DNA of 5,971 bases from Verrucomicrobiota bacterium (GCA_019241095.1 JAFAXJ010000662.1:1-5971); one strand, 5' to 3'; shown: positions 1-5,971, numbered from the stretch's first letter. Made by a program: numbers and translations. Notes: generated by a model not told the origin, from the letters alone.

Positions 1-1740
1 TTTCTCGAGGTATCCTTCTGCTTCGGTCTGCCCGAACTTGAAACGCGCGAGCACCAACTGATTGCGCGTTTCAAATTCGGCAAAATTGCCGCGAACGTGC
101 TGGCTTACAATCGGTAGCAAAACAGTTTGAAAGACTGGCTCCGAGACCAGACCTGGTACCTGTAATAACGGAAACTTTTCTTTGAACAATTTTCTTAGCC
201 ATCTTAAGAGATGCCATTCCGAATCACGCCTGATAGCCACTGCAACCTCTCTGCCATACTCGACTCCCTCTTTGGACTTGAACTTGCAAAGATTTCCGAT
301 GCCGATACCCGAGAGGCTTGCTGCAACTGACAGCGCTGGCCTCCATCGTCCATCTGCCTTTCTCGCCCACAACTGCCCCAGTGTTGTTTTCCCGTGCTCC
401 TCCGGAATTTCCCATTCACCACGCGAATTAAGTATTTCGGTCCGCTGGCGACGAACAAAGCGGCCGCGCTCGACATCCACACGCAATCCGCAAGGTTGGG
501 TCCCGGTTTGATAGAATCGCTCAACTCCGATCGTAAGCTCTTTGGGCGTGAATAGCCGCCGTGAAAGCTGCATTGCTTCCGCAAACGGATCCGTTCGCCT
601 CAGAGCCGCAGCTTGCATCAGTGCAATGAAAGAAGGCCAGTCGATAGGTTCAGCTCTTTTCAACTTCAACGGATAAGCCTCGTGTAATCGAGGAACGTCA
701 GGAGTCACTAAAGCAAACCCGACCTCGTCGAGCCCGCGCCGTCCTGCGCGACCGAACATCTGCAGCAGCTCGTCAGGGCGAACCTGTCGCTGAAAATTGT
801 TTACGAAATAGTGAGCTCCGGTAATCAAAACCGAGCGCATAGAAAAGTTGATTCCTGCCGCCAGTCCCATCGTCGCGACAACTACTCGGAGTTGACCACG
901 CTTTGCAAGTGGCTCAATGAGGCCAGCTCTCACTGCATAACTCAAACCACTATGATGATAGGCAATTCGATGCCTGAGCAATTTGGCAAGCGGCTCGCCC
1001 GCAGCTAAAGCCTGCTCATTACTAAGGCTGAGAGGTTCATCATTGGTTAAAGCTGCAGAAAGAGTCTGGGCTAGCTCCTCAGAAGCATTTCTTCGCGGAG
1101 CAAAAATCAGAATGGGTCCCATGTCCGCCAGGAGCGCGCGGGTTATAAGCCGGGGCCAGAAAGAACGAATGAATTGCGGGGCCTGAATCGGTATGTGGTT
1201 CAGCATGATTTCTTCCAAAGGAACCGGCCGGTCCCGGTGGATAATCACTTCCACATTGCGACCGATACGTTTGAGCCAGCTGGCGACGTCCTCGGGATTA
1301 GCAACGCTGCCACTCAAAAGAAGAATCTGGGTATCTGGCGGAGCAAGCGAAAGGATGAGCTCGTAGTTCATTCCTCGAACCGGGTCAGCCAGGAGTTGAT
1401 ACTCATCTACTACGAGCAACTTGGGGCCGTCTTTTCTTATAAAACGGCTCTTCTGGGTTTCCAGTGTCGCAACAACAACTCGGGCATTCAGATTCTCTGC
1501 CACGTCGCCCGTAGCGATACCCACGTCCCAGCCGCGCGCTTTCCATTCTGCTAGCTTATCGTTTGCCAGGGCACGGGTCGGAACGGTGTAAACCGCCTGC
1601 CCTTTGATTGAATCGTAAAACAGCTCAAAAATGTACGTCTTCCCTGCACCAGTAGGAGCATGAACGACTAAATCCCTGCCTGCGCGCAGCGCATTTACCG
1701 CGTCCTGCTGCCACTGATCTGGGATGATCAGGTTGACCAT
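1..1740 (-). CDS. Ski2-like superfamily 2 DEAD/DEAH-box helicase, C-terminus beyond the left edge
   Basis: An uninterrupted 580-codon minus-strand frame runs from ATG at 1740 to the window edge without a stop, so the gene is partial. The helicase motifs occur in order: a Q-motif-like PDQWQQDAV (8-16), Walker A APTGAGKT (28-35), PTRALAN motif Ia (54-60), DEYQ motif II (112-115), LSGSVAN motif III (142-148), ILIFAPRR (210-217), motif V VVVATMGLAAGINF (286-299) and motif VI QMFGRAGRRG (327-336). Motifs V and VI are typical of the Ski2-like group, which unwinds RNA or DNA using ATP. Residues after ~350 form a C-terminal region I do not recognise. The start is firm, because an in-frame TAG lies three codons upstream (1747-1749) and no other start codon intervenes. 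No Shine-Dalgarno is visible; a 5-bp hairpin (1746-1760) sits just before the ATG. Substrate and role (RNA turnover, DNA repair or phage defence) cannot be decided from this part. Confidence 0.9.
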   Translation of the reverse strand, partial: MVNLIIPDQWQQDAVNALRAGRDLVVHAPTGAGKTYIFELFYDSIKGQAVYTVPTRALANDKLAEWKARGWDVGIATGDVAENLNARVVVATLETQKSRFIRKDGPKLLVVDEYQLLADPVRGMNYELILSLAPPDTQILLLSGSVANPEDVASWLKRIGRNVEVIIHRDRPVPLEEIMLNHIPIQAPQFIRSFWPRLITRALLADMGPILIFAPRRNASEELAQTLSAALTNDEPLSLSNEQALAAGEPLAKLLRHRIAYHHSGLSYAVRAGLIEPLAKRGQLRVVVATMGLAAGINFSMRSVLITGAHYFVNNFQRQVRPDELLQMFGRAGRRGLDEVGFALVTPDVPRLHEAYPLKLKRAEPIDWPSFIALMQAAALRRTDPFAEAMQLSRRLFTPKELTIGVERFYQTGTQPCGLRVDVERGRFVRRQRTEILNSRGEWEIPEEHGKTTLGQLWARKADGRWRPALSVAASLSGIGIGNLCKFKSKEGVEYGREVAVAIRRDSEWHLLRWLRKLFKEKFPLLQVPGLVSEPVFQTVLLPIVSQHVRGNFAEFETRNQLVLARFKFGQTEAEGYLEK

Positions 1741-1935
1741 CGCAAGCTATGTTCGATAGCAACGGGGCTTGAATCAAATGGAAACCGTGAATTGGCTAAA
1801 ATCTGACAGCCAGCATGAAGCACGAGCAAGGACAGTGTCACTTTCTGAACAAATGCTGAGCCTAGCTGATTCAAAATTCCCGTAAGCTCGCCTTGTTGCA
1901 GTTGGCACATCAGCTGCTCTGTTCCTCTCCGGCTT

Positions 1936-2161
1936 CATTCGGGGAAGTCCGAATGTGAATTCACGAACCCAGCTTAGGGGAGTGGATCATTACGGGATGA
2001 CCAGGTGAGACAATGATCCATTGAGTATGGGGAACGTGAGTGCTTGCGAGGAGGTGGACTTGGAGGGAGTCTCACTTCCTCGCGCCATTTTTACCGGCAT
2101 GCAGAGTAGCAAAGCCGCCCAGTAGGTTACGTTCTGAGTGGCAACCCTACTCTGCATCCGG
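1936..2161 (+). promoter_or_regulatory. Cluster of four strong hairpins upstream of the PII-glutamine synthetase operon; candidate structured RNA or leader
   Basis: Four inverted repeats follow one another. The first is CATTCGG/CCGAATG (1936-1942 with 1949-1955). The second is TGGATCATT/AATGATCCA (1983-1991 with 2012-2020), extended by one G-T and one A-T pair. The third is a 15-bp stem with one bulge (2046-2060 with 2068-2083) and a 7-base loop. The fourth is an 11-bp perfect stem ATGCAGAGTAG/CTACTCTGCAT (2099-2109 with 2147-2157), lengthened by CCGG/CCGG (2094-2097 with 2158-2161) around one bulged C. Three stems need a G-T pair (1982-2021, 2053-2076, 2117-2139). These are G-U wobbles only if the plus strand is transcribed, and would be C-A mismatches on the other strand, which favours a plus-strand RNA. 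That it is an RNA at all is inference. Confidence 0.4.
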
Positions 2162-2182
2162 AGCAGGCATTTGTGAGACCAT

Positions 2183-2212
2183 TTGTAAATTTTTCATGAA
2201 ATCGTGTATGAA
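2183..2212 (+). promoter_or_regulatory. Possible sigma70-type promoter for the PII-glutamine synthetase operon
   Basis: TTGTAA (2183-2188) and TATGAA (2207-2212) are separated by 18 bases in the AT-rich stretch before the PII gene. Each box matches the housekeeping consensus at four of six positions, so the call is weak. If this promoter is used, the hairpin cluster upstream would not be part of the operon leader. I saw no sigma54-type GG-N10-GC element in this region; TGGCAACC at 2139-2146 has the wrong spacing to the following GC. Confidence 0.2.
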
Positions 2213-2291
2213 AATCGATTGCTTCGAAGAATTCTATCTTTGCAGCAAAGCTCATCTCGAAAAGCAGCTCACGACTGTTTGTTTTTCATGA
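2196..2291 (+). CDS. Possible 31-residue leader peptide overlapping the PII start codon
   Basis: A short frame from ATG 2196 (or the internal ATG 2208) encodes 31 residues, beginning MKSCMKIDCF, and ends in TGA at 2289-2291. Its stop shares the bases ATGA with the PII start codon, the arrangement usual for translational coupling. The PII gene has no Shine-Dalgarno of its own, so re-initiation would be one way to translate it. The peptide has four cysteines and a single glutamine, with no run of regulatory codons. It also lacks a ribosome binding site, and a frame of this length can arise by chance. I do not recognise it. Confidence 0.22.
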   Translation: MKSCMKIDCFEEFYLCSKAHLEKQLTTVCFS

Positions 2292-2623
2292 AAAAAATCG
2301 AGGTGATCATTAAGCCGTTTAAGCTCGAACAGGTTAAATCCGGATTAGCCGAGCTTGGAATTGAAGGCATGACAGTTAGCGAAGTGAAAGGTTTCGGTCA
2401 TCGCGATTTCAAGAACCGTGCAATAGGAAACCACGGGCGGTTATCTTTCTATCCCCGTTTAAAAGTCGAACTCATCGTTAAAAACGAATTGCTTGGTTCT
2501 GCCATTGCTGCAATAAAGCAAAGCGCCAGGACCGGCACACGAGGCGATGGCAAGATCTTTGTTCAAAATCTCCTTGAGGTCATCCGGATAAGAACGGAAG
2601 AACGAGGCGAACAGGCGATCTAA
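2288..2623 (+). CDS. glnB: PII-family nitrogen regulatory protein with a divergent T-loop
   Basis: The protein has 111 residues, against 112 for E. coli GlnB, and would be a cytoplasmic trimer that senses ATP/ADP and 2-oxoglutarate and binds target proteins through its T-loop. Residues 1-37 are nearly canonical ([13 protein letters not shown]..., ending VKGFG). The B-loop [11 protein letters not shown] (about 82-92) and the C-terminal VIRIRTEE are intact, so nucleotide binding is expected. The T-loop (38-56) is unlike the family: it is one residue shorter, Gln39 of E. coli is Arg, the YRGAEY uridylylation segment is replaced by AIGNHGR with no tyrosine, and Lys58 is Arg. ATG 2288 is chosen because it matches the family N-terminus exactly; a GTG at 2204 in frame would add 28 unrelated residues. 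It lies 55 bases before glutamine synthetase without an intervening terminator. The symbol is by family and context; glnK is equally possible. Confidence 0.9.
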   Translation: MKKIEVIIKPFKLEQVKSGLAELGIEGMTVSEVKGFGHRDFKNRAIGNHGRLSFYPRLKVELIVKNELLGSAIAAIKQSARTGTRGDGKIFVQNLLEVIRIRTEERGEQAI

Positions 2624-2678
2624 ACCTCGCTTCGGGCATAGCCCACAGTCATCATATCATCTACCATTGCAATCACCT

Positions 2679-4088
2679 ATGAGCCCTGGAGAAGTCACTA
2701 CATTAATCAAAGATAAGGGAATTAAACTAATCGACTTCAAGTTCACCGACTTGATGGGAACTTGGCAGCATTTCACAACAACTTTAAACGAATATAATGA
2801 CGAAATCTTTACTGATGGGCTAGGCTTTGACGGCTCGAGTATTCGAGGGTGGAGGGTTATCAATTCAAGCGACATGTTGGTGGTTCCCGACGCTGGAACT
2901 GCATGGATCGATCCTTTTAACGCCGAACCTACTCTTAGCTTAATCTGTACAATCGTTGATCCGATCACGCGGGAACCTTATGATCGTGATCCTCGCGGCG
3001 TTGCCGAAAAGGCCGAGGCATACCTGAAAGGCACGGGCCTCGCGGATACCGCCTACTTGGGGCCAGAAGCTGAATTCTTCATCTTTGACGATGTTCGCTA
3101 CGATTACACCGCAAATGGCTCGTTTCATAGCGTGGATAGTGTCGAAGGGATTTGGAATTCTGGACGCGAGGAATTTCCTAATTTGGGATACAAAATACGA
3201 CACAAAGAAGGTTACTTTCCTGTCGCGCCGACCGATACGCTTCAGGATATCCGAAACGAAATGTGCCTTGAGCTTGAAAAGGCTGGCGTTCCCATTGAGC
3301 GACAACATCACGAAGTCGCAACTGCAGGCCAAGCCGAAATCGATATCCGATTTGCTTCGCTTAAGATAATGGGTGACTGGATGATGTATTACAAATACAT
3401 CCTTAAGAATGTTGCCAAAAAATATAACAAAGTGGTGACCTTCATGCCTAAACCCTTGTTCGGAGACAATGGTTCGGGAATGCATACGCACATGTCGCTT
3501 TGGAAAGATGGGAAACCGCTCTTTGCAGGTGACAAATATGCCGGCCTAAGCGAAACGGCGTTGTTCTACATCGGTGGCATTCTGAAGCATGCTCCCGCTT
3601 TAACTGCCTTCACGAACCCAACCACCAATAGTTATAAACGTCTAGTCCCCGGTTTTGAGGCGCCTGTGAACCTTGCGTATTCGGCGCGAAACCGGTCCGC
3701 TGCCGTTCGCATCCCTACGTACTCCGCGAACCCGAAGGCGAAACGAGTTGAATTCCGAACACCCGATCCGGCAGCGAATGGCTATATCGCATTCTCAGCG
3801 CTTCTATTGGCGGGTCTGGACGGCATTCAGAATAGGATCGATCCCGGAGATCCCTTCGACAAAAACCTTTATGAATTACCTCCGGAAGAGCTAGCTAAAG
3901 TTCCAAGCGTGCCTGATTCATTGATAGGCTCAATGGAAGCACTCCAGAGCGATCACGAATTTCTGCTTAAAGGTGATGTATTTACGGAGGATTTTATCTC
4001 TAACTGGATTGAGCTGAAGACAAGAGAATATGATGCTCTGCGATTGCGGCCGCATCCATACGAATTCTACATGTACTTCGACGTATAA
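2679..4088 (+). CDS. glnA: Glutamine synthetase type I (GSI-beta-like, adenylylatable)
   Basis: This enzyme joins ammonia to glutamate using ATP, the entry point of nitrogen assimilation, and is a cytoplasmic dodecamer in this family. From ATG 2679 it has 469 residues, the same length as E. coli GlnA. Visible motifs, numbered from this Met, are DGSSIRGW (51-58), the metal-binding glutamates in GPEAEFF (128-134), [13 protein letters not shown] (210-222), the ATP/glutamate-site stretch [12 protein letters not shown] (258-269), the flap glutamate in [15 protein letters not shown] (313-327), the RNRS arginines (337-340) and the adenylylation tyrosine in NLYELPPEE (Tyr398, equal to Tyr397 of the mature enteric enzyme). 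A TTG at 2667 would add four residues; ATG 2679 fits the family better. There is no clear Shine-Dalgarno. It is the second gene of the PII operon and is closed by a strong terminator. No missing catalytic residue was noticed. Confidence 0.97.
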   Translation: MSPGEVTTLIKDKGIKLIDFKFTDLMGTWQHFTTTLNEYNDEIFTDGLGFDGSSIRGWRVINSSDMLVVPDAGTAWIDPFNAEPTLSLICTIVDPITREPYDRDPRGVAEKAEAYLKGTGLADTAYLGPEAEFFIFDDVRYDYTANGSFHSVDSVEGIWNSGREEFPNLGYKIRHKEGYFPVAPTDTLQDIRNEMCLELEKAGVPIERQHHEVATAGQAEIDIRFASLKIMGDWMMYYKYILKNVAKKYNKVVTFMPKPLFGDNGSGMHTHMSLWKDGKPLFAGDKYAGLSETALFYIGGILKHAPALTAFTNPTTNSYKRLVPGFEAPVNLAYSARNRSAAVRIPTYSANPKAKRVEFRTPDPAANGYIAFSALLLAGLDGIQNRIDPGDPFDKNLYELPPEELAKVPSVPDSLIGSMEALQSDHEFLLKGDVFTEDFISNWIELKTREYDALRLRPHPYEFYMYFDV

Positions 4089-4113
4089 CTTACCTTAATC
4101 TTTGCGATGCTCT

Positions 4114-4147
4114 AAAGCGTCCGGCGTTGCTGTCGGACGCTTTTTTT
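4114..4147 (+). terminator. Intrinsic terminator after glutamine synthetase
   Basis: A perfect 10-bp stem AAAGCGTCCG/CGGACGCTTT (4114-4123 with 4134-4143) encloses a 10-base loop and runs directly into an unbroken T tract (4141-4147). It lies 26 bases after the glutamine synthetase stop codon and separates that operon from hpnR. Confidence 0.93.
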
Positions 4148-4236
4148 GATTGACTGGATCGGTCTAGCTAGGTTTTTGACCGAATAACCTGGCCGATGTT
4201 TCACTTCCTATTAACTGATGCTACTCTGCCACAACC

Positions 4237-4243
4237 AAGGAGG
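4237..4243 (+). promoter_or_regulatory. Strong Shine-Dalgarno of hpnR
   Basis: AAGGAGG, fully complementary to the 16S rRNA 3' end, sits five bases before ATG 4249 and fixes that start. It stands out because the helicase, PII and glutamine synthetase genes show no comparable site. A TATTAA (4209-4214) upstream could be a -10 box, but no convincing -35 box accompanies it. Confidence 0.85.
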
Positions 4244-4248
4244 CGCTT

Positions 4249-5790
4249 ATGAGATTGCTTGCAGTACACCCGAGCAGCTTAATGTATTCACGGATTTACC
4301 TGCGGTTGGAACCACTTGGATTAGAATTAGTCGCGGCGGCCGCTCAGAAAGCGGGTCACGATGTGCGGTTGGTTGATCTCCAGGCCGAAAGTCATCGTGA
4401 TTATTTACGGTTAATCAATGAATGGAAACCGGAAGCGGTCGCGTTTTCATGCAACTACCTGGCAAATGTGCCGGAAATTCTTGATCTGGCAAAGGCCACT
4501 CGAGAACGAAGTCCTGGGTGCGCTATCTTCATCGGCGGACACAGCGCATCCTTTATCGCTGACGAACTTTTGGCACACGCCGATGGAGCCGTTGATGCCG
4601 TGCTCAAAGGCGAAGGCGAGCCTATTATTGTCCAAACCCTCAATGCTCTGCAGCACGATCCCCAAAGTCTGCATTTGGTGCCTGGAGTTCAAAATCTGAA
4701 GGGCCAAGGAGCACGTCCTCTTTTTGTTTCAAGCTTGGATGATCTTGTTCCGGCGCGAGACCTCTTGAGGAATCGCCGGCGCTATTTCATTGGAACTCTT
4801 GACCCTTGCGCCTCGATTGAGTTCAGCCGCGGTTGCCCTTGGGACTGCGTATTCTGTAGCGCGTGGACGTTTTATGGCCGGAGCTATCGGACCAAATCTC
4901 CAGAGTCTGCAGTAGAAGAGATTTCCAGGATTCGTGAACCAGGAATTTTTTTGCTGGACGACGTTGCTTTCATTCAGGCGGAACATGGGATGCGCATCGG
5001 AGAGTTGATTGCCAAGCGTGGCATCCGCAAAAAGTATTATCTCGAAACCAGAGGGGATATTCTGCTCAGAAACAAGGAGGTTTTTCAGTTCTGGCGCAAA
5101 CTGGGCCTTGAATACATTTTTCTGGGTTTGGAGGCGATTGACGAAGACGGGTTAAAACGCTTTCGCAAACGTATTACGCTCTCCAAGAACTTTGAAGCCT
5201 TGGATTTCGCTCGATCACTCGGCATGGCAGTAGCAATAAACATCATTGCAGACCCGTCCTGGGATACTGAACGGTTCAGGGTCGTCAGACAATGGTGTAT
5301 GGAAGTGCCGGAAATCGTGAACATCAGCGTCAATACTCCGTATCCAGGCACTGAAAGTTGGCGAACTGAGGCCCGAAAACTCTCCACGCGGGATTACAGG
5401 CTTTTTGATATTCAACACGCGGTACTACCGACCAAATTATCGTTGCCGGAGTTTTATCGGGAGTTGGTCGAAACTCAACGGGTGCTTAGCATCAAGCACT
5501 TGGGTGTAGCAGCCTTGAAAGAGACGGCGCTATTAGCTGCAGATCGCCTGATGCACGGGCAAACGAACTTCGTCAAAATGCTTTGGAAATTCAATAGCGT
5601 GTACGACCCAAAGCTCCAGGTAGCTGATCATCAGCAGCCAGTAAAATACAGCATCAGCCTGCCGCCGCCGGCTGTTCAGAGGCTGGATCGGAACTCTTAT
5701 TATATTCACTCCGCCAAAGGGCGCCAAGGACGTCAGATCGATAACGAAACAGAAGCCTTTGTCGACTCGACGCGAATGGGTGCGGGCTAA
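4249..5790 (+). CDS. hpnR: Hopanoid C-3 methylase (B12-binding radical SAM)
   Basis: HpnR transfers a methyl group to C-3 of the hopanoid A-ring, giving 3-methylhopanoids of the membrane; the role was shown genetically in Methylococcus capsulatus. The 513-residue protein has an N-terminal cobalamin-binding-type Rossmann domain (about 1-150, starting RLLAVHPSSLMYSRIYLRLE, with GGHSAS at 96-101 and LKGEGEP at 119-125). The radical SAM core follows, with the [4Fe-4S] cysteines C196, C200 and C203 in SRGCPWDCVFCSAWTFYGRSYR and the downstream stretches YYLETRGD (263-270) and NTPYPGTESW (362-371). A C-terminal extension (about 400-513) ends VDSTRMGAG, as I remember for this family. The cobalamin domain lacks the DxHxxG motif. 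The start is set by the perfect ribosome binding site. It has its own unit behind a terminator; no squalene-hopene cyclase or other hpn gene is in view. The alternative is a closely related B12-radical SAM methylase on another polycyclic lipid. Confidence 0.9.
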   Translation: MRLLAVHPSSLMYSRIYLRLEPLGLELVAAAAQKAGHDVRLVDLQAESHRDYLRLINEWKPEAVAFSCNYLANVPEILDLAKATRERSPGCAIFIGGHSASFIADELLAHADGAVDAVLKGEGEPIIVQTLNALQHDPQSLHLVPGVQNLKGQGARPLFVSSLDDLVPARDLLRNRRRYFIGTLDPCASIEFSRGCPWDCVFCSAWTFYGRSYRTKSPESAVEEISRIREPGIFLLDDVAFIQAEHGMRIGELIAKRGIRKKYYLETRGDILLRNKEVFQFWRKLGLEYIFLGLEAIDEDGLKRFRKRITLSKNFEALDFARSLGMAVAINIIADPSWDTERFRVVRQWCMEVPEIVNISVNTPYPGTESWRTEARKLSTRDYRLFDIQHAVLPTKLSLPEFYRELVETQRVLSIKHLGVAALKETALLAADRLMHGQTNFVKMLWKFNSVYDPKLQVADHQQPVKYSISLPPPAVQRLDRNSYYIHSAKGRQGRQIDNETEAFVDSTRMGAG

Positions 5791-5971
5791 TGGACCGGCG
5801 CCCCGGTTTCACTCCGACCTCCTGCAAGTCTCAAATATTGGTCCGCCACCCTGGATGCGCTGAATTTCTCCAGTGTGGCAGCGGCGCCTTCCGAGAGCTT
5901 GTGCCACAGCAGGTCGTCACTCAGCAATTGATCAAACGCGTCTCGCCGGGCAAGTTCCTCGTCAACAAGGA
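5787..5971 (-). CDS. C-terminal end of a probable GT4-type glycosyltransferase, N-terminus beyond the right edge
   Basis: A minus-strand frame is open from the right edge to TAG at 5787-5789 and encodes about 60 residues, including DQLLSDDLLWHKLSEGAAATLEKFSASRVADQYLRLAGG. The pattern of a short acidic loop, then W..LS.GA....E.FS..RVA..YL.L, is the usual closing helix pair of GT-B-fold glycosyltransferases such as family GT4, where the last helices fold back onto the N-terminal domain. The donor, the acceptor and the E-x7-E motif are outside the window, so the substrate is unknown. Its stop codon overlaps the stop of hpnR by three to four bases on the opposite strand. The family call rests on this tail only. 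Confidence 0.72.
   Translation of the reverse strand, partial: LVDEELARRDAFDQLLSDDLLWHKLSEGAAATLEKFSASRVADQYLRLAGGRSETGAPVH

Larger units (their letters stand above)
1741..2287. other. Divergent intergenic region between helicase and PII gene
   Basis: These 547 bases separate the two diverging transcription units. I find no protein gene I can defend. The left part (about 1741-1935) holds a 60-codon minus-strand open frame (1728-1910) without recognisable motifs, ending 13 nt inside the helicase gene. The middle (1936-2161) is dominated by inverted repeats. The right part (2162-2287) is AT-richer and carries a possible promoter and a 31-codon frame abutting the PII start. No tRNA-like fold and no riboswitch consensus that I know was recognised. 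Confidence 0.7.

Noticed and set aside
1955..1964. Perfect 10-base palindrome GTGAATTCAC as an operator
   Set aside because: Several palindromes of this length are expected by chance in 6 kb, and no regulator or partner site supports it.
2046..2092. Third hairpin of the cluster followed by TTTTT as an intrinsic terminator
   Set aside because: The T run begins five bases after the stem, and no plus-strand gene upstream needs terminating. An attenuator role cannot be excluded.
2099..2157. c-di-GMP (GEMM-I) riboswitch, suggested by GCAAAGCC and GTAGGTTACG
   Set aside because: The first hairpin with its conserved GCAAACC-type and GAAA parts is missing and the spacing is wrong.
2204..2287. GTG start giving a PII protein with 28 extra N-terminal residues
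   Set aside because: The added residues match nothing in the family, while ATG 2288 gives the exact canonical MKKIE start and length.
2603..2644. Short hairpins between PII and glutamine synthetase (CGAGG/CCTCG and GGGC/GCCC)
   Set aside because: They are weak, with no T tract following, so not a terminator.
2667..2678. TTG start four codons upstream for glutamine synthetase
   Set aside because: ATG 2679 gives the usual 469-residue length and family N-terminus, and no ribosome binding site favours the TTG.
2940..3491. 183-codon minus-strand frame inside glutamine synthetase
   Set aside because: It is antisense to a strongly conserved enzyme and has no recognisable domain, so it is a shadow frame.
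2101..4229. The 11-mer TGCTACTCTGC occurs in the left arm of the last hairpin (minus strand, 2101-2111) and before hpnR (4219-4229)
   Set aside because: A few such 11-base matches are expected by chance in a window of this size, and the flanks are unrelated.

Overview
The window carries three complete genes and two genes cut by its edges. From left to right these are a Ski2-like superfamily 2 helicase (minus strand, C-terminus off the left edge), a PII signal protein followed by type I glutamine synthetase (plus strand, very probably one operon), a B12-binding radical SAM protein that I recognise as the hopanoid C-3 methylase HpnR (plus strand), and the last ~60 residues of a probable GT4-type glycosyltransferase (minus strand, N-terminus off the right edge). 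No tRNA, rRNA, CRISPR array, transposase or integrase was seen.

Organism: a Gram-negative-type bacterium able to make hopanoids. Base composition looks moderate. The helicase, PII and glutamine synthetase genes have no clear Shine-Dalgarno sequence, while hpnR has a perfect one. The gene styles recall soil Verrucomicrobiota or Acidobacteriota, but this is an impression from protein similarity and not a demonstrated placement.

Layout: 1-1740 helicase. 1741-2287 is a 547-base divergent intergenic region holding several strong inverted repeats (1936-2161), a possible sigma70-type promoter and a 31-codon open frame whose TGA overlaps the PII start codon. 2288-2623 PII. 2679-4088 glutamine synthetase, followed by a textbook intrinsic terminator (4114-4147). 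4249-5790 hpnR, which meets the converging glycosyltransferase tail to tail with overlapping stop codons.

How the genes relate: PII and glutamine synthetase form the central nitrogen-assimilation pair. The PII keeps its nucleotide-binding B- and C-loops, but its T-loop is rewritten. The uridylylated Tyr51 region, Gln39 and Lys58 of the enteric protein are not conserved, whereas the synthetase still has the adenylylatable tyrosine. That mismatch, and the structured region upstream of the pair, are the most interesting points. HpnR acts on membrane hopanoids and has its own ribosome binding site behind a terminator, so it is an independent unit. No other hopanoid gene is visible here.
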